A stretch of 25,244 nucleotides of DNA from an uncultured Bacilli bacterium (GCA_947625425.1 CANQOH010000017.1:1-25244); one strand, 5' to 3'. Positions 1-8,197 are shown, counted from the stretch's first letter. The notes: generated by a model not told the origin, from the letters alone. Program-made: numbers and translations.

Positions 1-1484
1 GTAAAATTACTATTTCTAAATATCTTACTAATTATTAAATATTGTAAATAACTATAATCTTGTGCTTCATCAATAACTACTTGTCTTATATTGCCTTCAT
101 AAGGAAATCCTTCTAACAAACCTTTCATATAAACAAATAATAAAGCATCTTCATAACCAATAACTTTACTTTTATTAAATTTTCTAATCTCTTCATCATT
201 CATTCTTATCTTACAATAATCACTAGCAAAGAAACCTAAATAAATATCTTTATAATCTTTAGTAAAACTACTATTTTCCATAATCATCTTTTTATAAGTC
301 GGTTTCTTCTTTGTACTTCCTTTATAATTAGCTTCACTAAGCTTCTCAGCTATTAAATCGACTCTTTCAAAGAAAGGTAATGTACTATATCGATTATGTA
401 ATAAATCATTTAAATCATTTTTATCCACGGTATATATTTTATTTTCGGTAAAGTCTCTTAGTACTCTTGCTTTTCTAATATAATCTTCAATATATAAATT
501 AATATCATTGATTATCGTATCACTTTGTTTATATTTAATTAATTCGATATTACTAACTTTCTCTGAGTAATACTTACCAATAAAGTCCATAAATGGTTCT
601 ACTTCACTAAACTCTGTTATAGTATGACTTAGATATTCATTAAAAGTTGTTTGTAAAGTATTATCTTCACCTAACTCTGGTAAGACATTAGATATATATT
701 CGGTAAATATTTGATTTGGTGAAAAAATTAAAACATCATTACTCGTTAAATTTTTAATCTTATATAATAAGAAAGCAATTCTATGTAAAGCCACACTTGT
801 TTTACCACTACCAGCAATACCTGATACTATTAAAGTCTTATCTCTTACATTACGAATAACATTATTTTGCTCTTGTTGAATAGTATTAACTATGTTCTTC
901 ATCTTTTCATTACTATCACTAGCTAATACTTCTTGTAATAAATCATCATCAATATTCATTGAATTATCAAAGGCACTTAATAATTTTCTTTTTTCTATCT
1001 TATATTGTCTTTTACGAAGTAAATTACCTGATACTGGACCTCCAGGTGCTGCATAAACAGCTTTTCCTACTTCAAAATCATAAAATAAACTACATATTGG
1101 ACTACGCCAGTCATAAATAATATTGCCGTAATCATCATCTTTTAAATAAGTAAGACCTAAATAAACACTAAACTTTTCTTTATTGTCATCTTCAAAGACA
1201 ATTGATGCAAAATATGGATTATCCTTAATCCGATATAACTTTTTAAAATAATCTTGCTTCATCAATATTTTATTTGCTTCAAATTCTGAATCTGCTTTAG
1301 CTTGATTAAGTTCTTGGGCATCCATCGCTCGCATATTATCCCAAGTATATCTTCTGAATTCCTTATACTTGTCTTCATCTTCAAAGATGTCTTCTCCCAT
1401 TTCTGAGAGCTTATCATCAAGTAGTTTTAAGACCTCTTCAAGTCTACGCTCTTCCAGTTTAAAATCTCTGCCAGTTATTGCCAT
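1..1484 (-). CDS. helD: HelD/UvrD-like superfamily 1 helicase, 3' end cut by window
   Basis: The reading frame is open from an ATG at 1484 to the window edge, giving about 494 residues of a protein usually near 700, so the C-terminal helicase lobe is missing. The start is supported by GAGGGTGG a few bases upstream. Visible parts are an N-terminal charged helical arm (LEERRLEEVLKLLDDKLSE), a Walker A loop GIAGSGKT with K228, and a Walker B/motif II DEAQD at residues 472-476. The long N-terminal region before Walker A, with FDFEVGK/APGGPVSG-like context, resembles HelD, the RNA polymerase recycling factor of Bacillota, rather than UvrD or PcrA. HelD removes stalled RNA polymerase using ATP. It follows the secretion locus on the same strand but has its own promoter and is separated by a terminator, so it is probably a flanking housekeeping gene. 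Family assignment is firm; the HelD-specific role is inferred from the N-terminal arm. Confidence 0.85.
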   Translation of the reverse strand, partial: MAITGRDFKLEERRLEEVLKLLDDKLSEMGEDIFEDEDKYKEFRRYTWDNMRAMDAQELNQAKADSEFEANKILMKQDYFKKLYRIKDNPYFASIVFEDDNKEKFSVYLGLTYLKDDDYGNIIYDWRSPICSLFYDFEVGKAVYAAPGGPVSGNLLRKRQYKIEKRKLLSAFDNSMNIDDDLLQEVLASDSNEKMKNIVNTIQQEQNNVIRNVRDKTLIVSGIAGSGKTSVALHRIAFLLYKIKNLTSNDVLIFSPNQIFTEYISNVLPELGEDNTLQTTFNEYLSHTITEFSEVEPFMDFIGKYYSEKVSNIELIKYKQSDTIINDINLYIEDYIRKARVLRDFTENKIYTVDKNDLNDLLHNRYSTLPFFERVDLIAEKLSEANYKGSTKKKPTYKKMIMENSSFTKDYKDIYLGFFASDYCKIRMNDEEIRKFNKSKVIGYEDALLFVYMKGLLEGFPYEGNIRQVVIDEAQDYSYLQYLIISKIFRNSNF

Positions 1485-1515
1485 TGTACCACCCTCTTCT
1501 TTCCAAAACAAAACT

Positions 1516-1554
1516 CCACTATACCTTTTTTTGCGTAAAAATCCCCTATAGTGG
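1516..1554 (-). promoter_or_regulatory. Hairpin in the helicase 5' leader
   Basis: A perfect 8-bp inverted repeat, CCACTATA (1547-1554 on the minus strand) and TATAGTGG (1516-1523), encloses a second A/T stem (ATTTTT with AAAAA) around an ACGC loop. It lies between the predicted promoter and the ribosome binding site of the helicase gene and has no U-run, so it looks like a leader hairpin or a dyad operator rather than a terminator. Confidence 0.45.
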
Positions 1555-1597
1555 TCTAAACTTCAAAAACTAATTGTCAAAGTAAAAAGTCTATTTA

Positions 1598-1626
1598 AGT
1601 ATACAATCTTTTCTAAATAATTTCAA
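1598..1626 (-). promoter_or_regulatory. Predicted sigma-A promoter of the helicase gene
   Basis: On the minus strand TTGAAA (1621-1626) and TATACT (1598-1603) are separated by exactly 17 bases. The pair lies just beyond the terminator of the secretion locus and about 115 bases before the helicase start codon. Confidence 0.6.
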
Positions 1627-1637
1627 TAACCAAAATT

Positions 1638-1666
1638 AAAAAATCTACTATAAAAGTAGATTTTTT
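1638..1666 (-). terminator. Rho-independent terminator closing cassette C
   Basis: A perfect 12-bp stem (AAAAAATCTACT with AGTAGATTTTTT) has a 5-base loop and ends in six T on the minus strand. It starts 4 bases after the stop codon of the last DUF4176 gene. The symmetry means it could also work on the plus strand. Confidence 0.85.
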
Positions 1667-1669
1667 ACA

Positions 1670-1939
1670 CTATTTATTTATAATAGCTTCTAGTTTATCT
1701 AAGAAATCAATTGATTCTTCATTTTTGAATCCCGTAAAACAAACCTTATCTATTTGATCTATATCAAATAAAGCAACTCCACTAGATTCTATAATTCCTT
1801 CTGGATAAGGACATCCACGATAATCAAAAGTCTTATCTTTCTTATCAGCAGCTACAGCACAATAACCATTAATCATAATTTCATGAGTACCACCTTTTAG
1901 TAAGACAACACTACCTATTGGTAAAAATTCTTTATTCAT
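1670..1939 (-). CDS. DUF4176 protein, last gene of cassette C
   Basis: This 89-residue protein has the DUF4176 pattern: LPIGSVVLLKGG near the start, FDYRGCPYPEG in the middle, then LFDIDQIDKVCFTGF. It is the most compact of three paralogues here, the others being at 1957-2397 and 8685-9062. DUF4176 proteins are small cytoplasmic proteins commonly found in LXG-type T7SSb loci, where they are thought to assist export of a partner effector. No signal peptide or membrane segment is visible, and the fold is probably a small beta barrel judging from the alternating hydrophobic strands. It follows another DUF4176 gene by 17 bases, has GGAAAGGG upstream of its ATG, and ends directly before the terminator, so it is co-transcribed with the large 851-residue protein. 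The family call is strong; the accessory role is inferred from the family. Confidence 0.8.
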   Translation of the reverse strand: MNKEFLPIGSVVLLKGGTHEIMINGYCAVAADKKDKTFDYRGCPYPEGIIESSGVALFDIDQIDKVCFTGFKNEESIDFLDKLEAIINK

Positions 1940-1956
1940 ATCAATACCCTTTCCAT

Positions 1957-2397
1957 TTACTTTCTATCTAAAGAACTAAAATCGAATTTCTTAGTTTGAC
2001 CACCTGAAATTTTTTCTGTCGTATATTTAGCACGCATTTCAGAAATAGACATCGGATTAGTTGGAGCTTTTCTTAATCTACCACGTCTCTTTGAACCTCC
2101 AGAACTAGCATTTGGTCCTTCTAAGCCACTATTAGCCATAACTTTAGAAGTAATTCCTTGACTCATCATCTCTTCAAACTTATCGTTTTTATATCCGACA
2201 AATTCTATTGTATCAATTTGATCATGGTCAAATAATAAATAGATATTTTCTAAAAATCCTTCAGGGAAAATACAGCCGTTGTAATCAAAAACTTTTTCGT
2301 TATCATCACCTTTTGATGAATAACCACAAATCATTACTTTTCTAGTACCACCTTCAAGTAAAACGACTGATCCTATTGGTAAAAGACCTTTTTTCAC
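1957..2397 (-). CDS. DUF4176 protein with basic C-terminal extension
   Basis: I place the start at the GTG ending at 2397, giving 146 residues. It has GGTGAT about six bases upstream and makes the N-terminus (KKGLLPIGS) align with its paralogues NKEFLPIGS and REKYLPIGT. A TTG four codons upstream (2409) is possible but less likely. Residues 1-85 carry the DUF4176 pattern (LPIGSVVLLEGG, FDYNGCIFPEG, LFDHDQIDTIEFVGY). The remaining 60 residues are a low-complexity tail containing the basic run GGSKRRGRLRKAP and ending KKFDFSSLDRK, absent from the shorter paralogue. It lies 26 bases after the 851-residue protein and 17 before a second DUF4176 gene. The different tails may select different partners; this is inference. 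Confidence 0.78.
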   Translation of the reverse strand: MKKGLLPIGSVVLLEGGTRKVMICGYSSKGDDNEKVFDYNGCIFPEGFLENIYLLFDHDQIDTIEFVGYKNDKFEEMMSQGITSKVMANSGLEGPNASSGGSKRRGRLRKAPTNPMSISEMRAKYTTEKISGGQTKKFDFSSLDRK

Positions 2398-2423
2398 ATA
2401 TATCACCAACCATCTATTATATT

Positions 2424-4979
2424 TTAATTATCAAAACCAATGCCAATGTCAGAAACTCTAACTCCTCCAGAGTTATTATTTGAGTTATCACTTGCTCCAA
2501 AGACATCATTTAATGGATTACTTAAATCACCACTTATATTAGAAGTACCATCACTACTATCCATAACTCCTAATCCACTACTATTACCATTATCAGTAAC
2601 ACCAATACCAGTATCACTCACAGTAATACCATCACCAGAAGTATTTGAATCAGGGTTAAATGAGCCATCAGGAGCTCCTGTACCATCAGGCATACCATTA
2701 GAGCCATCATCAGAAACTACAGAACCATCTTCTTGATTTAATTTCTTATAGTACTCTTCTTTAGCAGTTTCAAATTTTTCTAAGTTTTCATTATAAGCAG
2801 TCTTAGCTTCATCTAACTTAGTAAGTTGTTCTTTAACTTTATTAGCACTTTCATTATAAGCTTTTACAGCATCGTTATATTCAGCGATAGCTTCTTTTGA
2901 CCACTTACTATTTTCAGTACCATATTCTTTATCATATTTTTCTTTTAATTCTTGAACTTTAGCATCACTTTCACTCTTAGTTTTTAATGCCTCATTATAT
3001 TGTTCTAGAGCTTCTTTAGACCATTGTTCAGTATCTGTTCCATATTCTTCTTCAAATTTTTCTTTTAACTCTTTAACTTTATCTGAACTTTCAGTAGATG
3101 CTTTAACAGCTTCATTATATTCTTCAACAGCTTCTTTTGACCATTTACTTTCATCAGCACCAAATTCTTTATCGAATTTTTCTTTAAGTTCATCAACTTT
3201 AGCTTTATTAGCCGAAGCTTCTTTAACTAAAGTATTAGTTTCATCAGCAACAGTCTTATAATTTTCTCTAGCTGTATCTAAATCTGTCTTTAATTGACGA
3301 ATATTTTCATCAGTACTACGTAATGTTAATAATTCACTTGGACCCTCTGATGATAAGTCATCATAATTAGGTTTATCGCTCCAATGAGATTGATAATCAG
3401 TAATTCCATCAGCAGCAGCTAAAGCAGCTGCTTTTTCAGCAAGAATTGCTCTCTCATCACCTTCAAGTAAAGCTTTATAACATTTAAATCTATCATTTAA
3501 GATTGCATCAACTTCAGCTTGAGAATAACCATATTTTTGAAGGTCAGCTTCAAGACCAGTTAAATCTCCAGATTCATATGCTGCTTCAAATGAAGCTAAA
3601 AGTTCATTACGATGTTCAATGATTTCTTCAACAGGAGTTCCAAATTCATATTCATCTCTAGCCATTTGATCGTAGTCGACTTCACCAAAGTCAGGTTTAA
3701 TCTCCTCTTCAGGAATTTCAATATCAACAATTTCTTCTAATTGACTTTCTGTATCTGTATCTTCAGTATCATCTGGTTTATCTTCATTTTCGTCATTTTC
3801 ATCATCTTCATCACCAGGAGTAGGCGTTGGTGTAACATAACCACCACCATAGTAGCCTCCACCTGTATTTGGTGGATCTGGTGTTGGTGTTATTGGTTTT
3901 TGAGAACCATCACCTGGATCTTCAGGATCTTTACCAAGTACTCCTAATAAAGCACCACCTAACATAGCACCAGATAAACCTAAGCTTTGGCCAATATCTG
4001 TACCATTAGCCAACATAGCTTTAATTTCATCTAAACTTAACTTAGTAATATCTTTAATTTGATTTTGTGCAGCCTCTGGATCAATTTTTCCTTCTGCTTC
4101 ATATTTAGGTAATAAAGCATCAACAAATTCATGACTATATAATCCACTCTTAAGAGTTTGTGCCATAAATGCATTAGCATTTTTAACTATATCTGTAAAA
4201 TTAACATCATATCCATATTCTCTTTGTAAGAAATCAGCAGCAATTTCTGCATTCATTACAGTATCTGAATAAGTGAAAAAAGCATTCATAGCTTCGCTAG
4301 TAGTAGTTTCAATTGTTTCACCATCTATTGTAACTTCAGTTTGAATACCTAAAAGTGTTGTTCCATCACCAGCTAACTGAGTTTCAACACCAGCATCAGC
4401 TGCAGCACTTTCTAAATTTGCATATTTAGTTTGGAAATCAGCAATTTGAAACAAAACACTTTGTAAAGATAAACGAACATTTTCCATTTTTGTTTCAACA
4501 TTTTCTAAAGCTTGCATATTATATTGATCGCCATTATAACACTCTGTTAACAAGTTTTCAAAAACATCTCTAGCATCATGCTTAAATTGAACATCACTTG
4601 CAGATTTAACAAAATAAGCAATTCCTATAATAGCTAAAGCTGCTAAGATAATAGCCGCAATTATCCATCCAGCAACAGGAATACAGCCAGCAATACCAGC
4701 TAATGTAACTCCCTGAGCAACAGCTGAAGCTGCGCAACCGGATACAATAGCGCCACCACCACCAATGATAGCAGTACCACCACCAAATAACGCATTAAAT
4801 TTACTTTCCGCATCTTTATATAAGTCTTCTAAAAAACCATTTGTTATAAAGTTATTATATAAATTAGAAAAATTAGTTGCCCATATTTCTTCTATAGATT
4901 CAGTAACATACTTTTTTGATGTATCAACATCGGTTTGTATTTCAGTAAAACCCGAATTATTAATCTTTACCTTTGTCAT
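2424..4979 (-). CDS. Large multi-domain T7SS-locus protein, cassette C (851 aa)
   Basis: I do not recognise a named family. Layout of the 851 residues: a helical N-terminus (1-60); a glycine/alanine-rich strongly hydrophobic stretch at 65-124 ending in a likely membrane segment (IPVAGWIIAAIILAALAIIG); a helical core with EAMNAFFTYSDTVM; a Pro/Gly then Asp/Glu-rich linker near 346-415; a second helical domain; three 40-residue charged repeats at 595-714; and a Ser/Asn/Gly/Asp-rich tail ending RVSDIGIGFDN. The core, second helical domain, one repeat unit and the tail are shared with the 881-residue protein at 9082-11727, so the two are homologues occupying the same slot in parallel cassettes. 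GGAGAG precedes the ATG. The long disordered linkers and location suggest a secreted or cell-surface substrate with LXG-like behaviour, or an extracellular part of the machine. No enzymatic motif is visible. Confidence 0.6.
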   Translation of the reverse strand: MTKVKINNSGFTEIQTDVDTSKKYVTESIEEIWATNFSNLYNNFITNGFLEDLYKDAESKFNALFGGGTAIIGGGGAIVSGCAASAVAQGVTLAGIAGCIPVAGWIIAAIILAALAIIGIAYFVKSASDVQFKHDARDVFENLLTECYNGDQYNMQALENVETKMENVRLSLQSVLFQIADFQTKYANLESAAADAGVETQLAGDGTTLLGIQTEVTIDGETIETTTSEAMNAFFTYSDTVMNAEIAADFLQREYGYDVNFTDIVKNANAFMAQTLKSGLYSHEFVDALLPKYEAEGKIDPEAAQNQIKDITKLSLDEIKAMLANGTDIGQSLGLSGAMLGGALLGVLGKDPEDPGDGSQKPITPTPDPPNTGGGYYGGGYVTPTPTPGDEDDENDENEDKPDDTEDTDTESQLEEIVDIEIPEEEIKPDFGEVDYDQMARDEYEFGTPVEEIIEHRNELLASFEAAYESGDLTGLEADLQKYGYSQAEVDAILNDRFKCYKALLEGDERAILAEKAAALAAADGITDYQSHWSDKPNYDDLSSEGPSELLTLRSTDENIRQLKTDLDTARENYKTVADETNTLVKEASANKAKVDELKEKFDKEFGADESKWSKEAVEEYNEAVKASTESSDKVKELKEKFEEEYGTDTEQWSKEALEQYNEALKTKSESDAKVQELKEKYDKEYGTENSKWSKEAIAEYNDAVKAYNESANKVKEQLTKLDEAKTAYNENLEKFETAKEEYYKKLNQEDGSVVSDDGSNGMPDGTGAPDGSFNPDSNTSGDGITVSDTGIGVTDNGNSSGLGVMDSSDGTSNISGDLSNPLNDVFGASDNSNNNSGGVRVSDIGIGFDN
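2838..3197 (-). repeat. Three tandem 120-bp coding repeats
   Basis: Units at 3078-3197, 2958-3077 and 2838-2957 are exactly in register. They encode 40-residue units beginning V-x-ELKEK and containing SKEA(V/L/I)xEYN(E/D)A. They lie in the C-terminal half of the 851-residue protein and predict a charged helical rod. The homologue at 9082-11727 has one related unit (SKWSDEDVKEYNDAV). Confidence 0.85.
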
Positions 4980-4999
4980 AACATTCTCTCCTATTCTAC

Positions 5000-5422
5000 T
5001 TAATTATCAGTAGTTGTTGGCTCAGGTACAGTCTCGGATCTTGTACTTCCTTTAACCTCACCAATTAAAACCCAACCAAAATTATATTCTAACTCATAAT
5101 TAATATTATCTATATCTGTCATAAAAGCAGAATGCAATTCACTTAAAGATGTCTTCAAATTGTTTATATCTTGTTGTAATTCATCCCTAGCTGCTGATAA
5201 ATCCTTAACATCTCCAAATTCAAATGTAGTATCAATGGTATCTATTTTTTTAAATTCTTCCATCGCATCATCTAACTTTTTAGGTAAATCTTCTATCAAA
5301 AATTTGAAATCAGCTTTTATATCATCAGTAATTATAGAATAACCAAAGCCAGAAGGATCAACACTATAATTCGCTGTATATTTTACATTCCCCTCTTGAT
5401 GGGTCGCAACTCCACTTGCCAT
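5000..5422 (-). CDS. Small helical T7SS-locus protein, cassette C (140 aa)
   Basis: This protein of 140 residues is not recognised as a named family. It has a short polar N-terminus, a central pair of amphipathic helices (about residues 30-105, including KKLDDAMEEFKKID and LQQDINNLKTSLSELHSAF) and a polar Thr/Pro-rich end. No signal peptide or membrane segment is visible. GGAGAG precedes the ATG, and the stop is 20 bases before the 851-residue gene. The same position, between the GxLG-type protein and the large protein, is held by 74- and 92-residue helical proteins in cassettes A and B. In LXG systems small helical proteins in this place act as dedicated chaperones that present the effector to the secretion motor, so a similar partner role for the large protein is a reasonable inference. 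Confidence 0.6.
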   Translation of the reverse strand: MASGVATHQEGNVKYTANYSVDPSGFGYSIITDDIKADFKFLIEDLPKKLDDAMEEFKKIDTIDTTFEFGDVKDLSAARDELQQDINNLKTSLSELHSAFMTDIDNINYELEYNFGWVLIGEVKGSTRSETVPEPTTTDN

Positions 5423-5454
5423 AATAAATCTCTCCTTTCAGAATATTCTTTATA

Positions 5455-6390
5455 TTAGAATAATGTAAATACTCCAGTAGTTCCATTAGCTTCAGCAATA
5501 AGTTTACCAGCACCATCAAAGAACTGAAGTATATTAGGAACAGTAGAATCCCAACTAGCCATTGTTGCTCCCGCAGCTTGTGCCTGATTAGCCATATTTA
5601 ATAAAGCTTCTGTTCCAGCACTGCCAGGATTTGTTAAAGCAACCTTAGTTGCAAATTCATCTATTGGTAAGCCTCGTCCACCACCAGTTAATAAAGGTGT
5701 TTCATGAGCTGGTAACTGTGGAGCACCTGTACCACTGCCACCAGTTGGACCTGTTGGTGTTGGATTTGATGGAACTAGTTCTGTACCAGCAGCCGTTCCG
5801 CCAGCAATTCCATATGCCGCCATACCAGTCCAAATAACAGCAGCAATGTCTGCAATACCAACTGCTGTAGCAAATATTTGATGACGTTTTAATATGCCCT
5901 CTGAATCAGTTGTAAGATATGTTGCACCAGTTAATTGATTTAATTCTCGTACATTATCTAAACTATTTAAATAACTCTCCATATTTTGAGCTTGATACTG
6001 ATTATAAGTAGAAGTAGCAACATAATTTTCATGTATGCCTCCACTAGCAGCTCCTAAATATGTACCTTCATCTTCCTTTTTAAAACCCTTAATATCATTT
6101 TCAAATTCACTATAATTTGCACCACTCTGAGCAATTAAAGTAGCCCAGTTACTAAACTTAGAAACGAATCCAGGGAAATTTGAAGAAGCATTATCCCAGT
6201 CTAAACTTAACTGAGCACCTAAACTACCAAATATAGCTTCATCTTCAACATTAACACGAGCATCCATTTCTTTATTTAACGAATCTAATATGCCAGCAAT
6301 AGATTCACCATCACCAGCACTACCAATTGTTTTAAGCATGCTTTGATATATATCACCAACTTGTTGGTAATCAAATTTTCTTTCTGCCAT
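5455..6390 (-). CDS. WXG100-like GxLG protein with C-terminal extension, cassette C (311 aa)
   Basis: Residues 1-115 form a helical hairpin of WXG100 size. It starts AERKFDYQQV and has AIFGSLG at the turn in place of WXG, followed by a helix with FxxFxxxFSNW. The same start and turn occur in the proteins at 12052-13434 and 21463-22782 and in the 109-residue protein at 23188-23517. After it come a hydrophobic stretch (FATAVGIADIAAVIWTGMA), a Pro/Gly/Thr linker and a C-terminal segment with FFDGAGKLIAEANG resembling a YD-type beta hairpin, ending GVFTLF. GAGGTG precedes the ATG. The gene follows a WXG100-fusion gene by 19 bases, which suggests the two N-terminal domains pair. It is probably a secreted substrate; no toxin motif is seen. 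Confidence 0.6.
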   Translation of the reverse strand: MAERKFDYQQVGDIYQSMLKTIGSAGDGESIAGILDSLNKEMDARVNVEDEAIFGSLGAQLSLDWDNASSNFPGFVSKFSNWATLIAQSGANYSEFENDIKGFKKEDEGTYLGAASGGIHENYVATSTYNQYQAQNMESYLNSLDNVRELNQLTGATYLTTDSEGILKRHQIFATAVGIADIAAVIWTGMAAYGIAGGTAAGTELVPSNPTPTGPTGGSGTGAPQLPAHETPLLTGGGRGLPIDEFATKVALTNPGSAGTEALLNMANQAQAAGATMASWDSTVPNILQFFDGAGKLIAEANGTTGVFTLF

Positions 6391-6409
6391 ATCAACACCT
6401 CACTCTCTT

Positions 6410-7765
6410 TTATTTCCAGTGTCCAGCATCATTATTAAATCCATCTAAAGTAAAATCTTTTGTAACTATGACATTACCATATTCATCAACAATGTGGAAT
6501 GCTCCTTGTCCTGAAGCAGCAGTAGAATCCCACATCAAATAAACAGGTCCATTTTTTGTATCAAAATCATATCCAGTTACATTCCAAGCTGGATCCCATT
6601 GTAAATCTGTTCCTTGAGGAACTTGAACAACAACACCATCTGTAGCATTATTAGTAATATAAGATAATCCTGTAGCTTTTACTAAAGTATAATTATTAAC
6701 CGTTCCACCATCTACACCTGTAGAGAATGAATCTAAAGTTGAGCCATCAGAAGTTAAAGTAAGTCCTGAACTATTAGAAGGAGCTCCTGATACACCAGAA
6801 TTAGTTGGTAAGCCTTCAACTCCAGTATATGTTACAGAGGAAGCAATCAATTTATCTTTATTGCCACCAGTAATTGATATACCATCTATATCAACATTGA
6901 TACCAACATCAACATTATAGCCATGGGCATTTATTGTTCTTGAACCACCAATGTCTTCTACTGTCGCTGCATATGTTACAGTTTGACCTGCTCCATTAAC
7001 AGTACTAGCTTGAGCACGAGTAACATCACCATTAGCATTACGATAATATAAATCATATTTTTGAGTATCTGGATTATATTTAGTAACAAGATCTACTAAT
7101 TCGCCATTTGGTTTTTTTACACTTCCATAATAGCCATAATCCTCACCATTTATTTTTATCATGTCACCACTTTGATAAGTTGTAACAACATCAGCTTTTT
7201 CACCAGCACCAGCTTGTGAACCATCACCAGCTTGTGAACCGTCACCTGCTTGTGAACCATCACCAGCTTGTGAACCGTCACCTGCCTGAGAACCATCACC
7301 AGCTTGTGAGCCGTCTCCAGCTTGTGAACCATCACCAGTTTGAGAACCATCACCATCACCAGGTTGTGTTCCAGTACCGCCACCAGTTTGCGTACCATCG
7401 CCAGGTTGTGTATTTCCACTACCTTGACCAGAATCACCAGATCCTGAGCCTGATCCATTAGGACCTGAAGTTGCATTAATGATAGTATCAGCTAACTTTT
7501 GTGCAAGATCATCAGTACCACCAGCCATTGTATCAAAATGCTTACTAAACATTCTTATTCCATTAGATAAATCCTGAAGGGCAGTTTTATATCCTTCAGT
7601 TCCAGTTTTGTAGGCATCATAGTCTTCACCAACCCAATGTGTGCTTAATGAATCAATTTCCCCATACATTTCAGCAATCTTATCATCAAATTTACCAGCG
7701 CCTTCGTCTAAAGTAGTAGCAAGTGTTTTTTGAATTTCACTATCTGCTGTAAAATCCCATGCCAT
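6410..7765 (-). CDS. WXG100-domain protein with repeat linker and beta-rich C-terminus (451 aa)
   Basis: The preferred start is the ATG at 7765, with GATGGTG just upstream; a GTG two codons earlier at 7771 is less likely. Residues 1-100 are a canonical WXG100 hairpin with WVGEDYDAYKTG at the turn. A Gly/Ser/Gln/Thr-rich linker follows, with eight GDGSQ(A/T) units at residues 138-185. The final 265 residues look beta-rich (many short alternating strands and Asn-Gly/Asp-Gly turns) and include two nearby VDEYGNV and NPDTQKYDLYYRNANGD segments. No signal peptide is present, as expected for T7SS substrates. In the other cassettes this slot holds a plain 100-residue WXG100 protein, so this is a fusion in which the WXG100 module carries a cargo. 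It is a likely secreted or surface-exposed substrate of unknown activity. Confidence 0.7.
   Translation of the reverse strand: MAWDFTADSEIQKTLATTLDEGAGKFDDKIAEMYGEIDSLSTHWVGEDYDAYKTGTEGYKTALQDLSNGIRMFSKHFDTMAGGTDDLAQKLADTIINATSGPNGSGSGSGDSGQGSGNTQPGDGTQTGGGTGTQPGDGDGSQTGDGSQAGDGSQAGDGSQAGDGSQAGDGSQAGDGSQAGDGSQAGAGEKADVVTTYQSGDMIKINGEDYGYYGSVKKPNGELVDLVTKYNPDTQKYDLYYRNANGDVTRAQASTVNGAGQTVTYAATVEDIGGSRTINAHGYNVDVGINVDIDGISITGGNKDKLIASSVTYTGVEGLPTNSGVSGAPSNSSGLTLTSDGSTLDSFSTGVDGGTVNNYTLVKATGLSYITNNATDGVVVQVPQGTDLQWDPAWNVTGYDFDTKNGPVYLMWDSTAASGQGAFHIVDEYGNVIVTKDFTLDGFNNDAGHWK
7211..7354 (-). repeat. Eight tandem 18-bp coding repeats (GDGSQA)
   Basis: Eight exact-length 18-bp units encode GDGSQT once and GDGSQA seven times. 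At the DNA level, units alternate between an ACCATCACCAGC-type and an ACCGTCACCTGC-type spelling over part of the array, giving a 36-bp higher-order period. It is the flexible linker of the WXG100-fusion protein. Confidence 0.9.
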
Positions 7766-7798
7766 AATCACACCATCTTTCTGTATTTATACAAATAA

Positions 7799-7856
7799 TA
7801 CATTGTAAATTGCCAAAGTTTAGCAACTTACAATGTACTACTTATTGTAGTACATT
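7799..7856 (-). promoter_or_regulatory. Intergenic double hairpin, cassette C
   Basis: In transcript order, hairpin 1 is AATGTACTA/TAGTACATT (7848-7856 with 7832-7840). Hairpin 2 pairs 7823-7837 with 7799-7813 over 15 positions with one G-U type pair. They share 7832-7837, so only one can form fully at a time. No U-run follows. Similar double hairpins occupy the same place in cassettes A and B. Confidence 0.6.
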
Positions 7857-7864
7857 TATTTTTA

Positions 7865-8167
7865 TTAATTTCCAGTTCCTGCTGAACCAAATCCACTGTA
7901 TGCATTTTCAGTAGTTTGAGTAGCTTCTGCAGAAACACCTGAAGCTTTCATTAAAGCTTGAAGTCTTTCAAATTTAGAATTTATATCAGAATAAATCATA
8001 TTCCAATCATCAATATCTGTACTAGCCCAAGTACCTGAAGCATCAGCTGTTGCTTCTTGAAGCTTAGTATTTGCAGTAGTTAATTCAGCTTCAATATTTC
8101 CAATGCAAGTATTAATTGCAGAATGTTCTGAATTATATTGTCCATAATTTAATTTATCAACTGCCAT
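7865..8167 (-). CDS. WXG100-like protein with WAS turn, cassette C (100 aa)
   Basis: This 100-residue protein is a predicted helical hairpin: a first helix around residues 15-42, a turn reading GTWASTDIDDWN, a second helix (MIYSDINSKFERLQALM) and a flexible tail ending SGFGSAGTGN. The W is kept but WXG has become WAS. It sits 30 bases after a canonical WXG100 gene with AGGAAAGGAA upstream, so the two are likely translated together and may form a heterodimer of the ESAT-6/CFP-10 kind. Family membership is inferred from length, helices and turn; the pairing is inferred from adjacency. The double hairpin follows immediately. Confidence 0.7.
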   Translation of the reverse strand: MAVDKLNYGQYNSEHSAINTCIGNIEAELTTANTKLQEATADASGTWASTDIDDWNMIYSDINSKFERLQALMKASGVSAEATQTTENAYSGFGSAGTGN

Positions 8168-8197
8168 TTTATTTCATTCCTTTCCTATAAAATTAGA

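Noticed and set aside
2398..2409. TTG start at 2409 for the DUF4176 gene
   Set aside because: The GTG at 2397 has a better placed ribosome binding site and aligns with the N-termini of both paralogues.
4725..4745. Cysteine in SGCAAS of the 851-residue protein as a lipobox
   Set aside because: It is about 80 residues from the start, after a non-hydrophobic N-terminus, so it is not a lipoprotein signal.
7211..7354. Regular short repeats that could suggest a CRISPR array
   Set aside because: Units are 18 bp, contiguous without spacers and in frame inside a coding region; they encode a GDGSQA linker.
7159..7476. Open frames on both strands across the GDGSQA array
   Set aside because: They are shadows of the tandem repeat; the minus-strand WXG100-fusion frame has the ribosome binding site and domain content.
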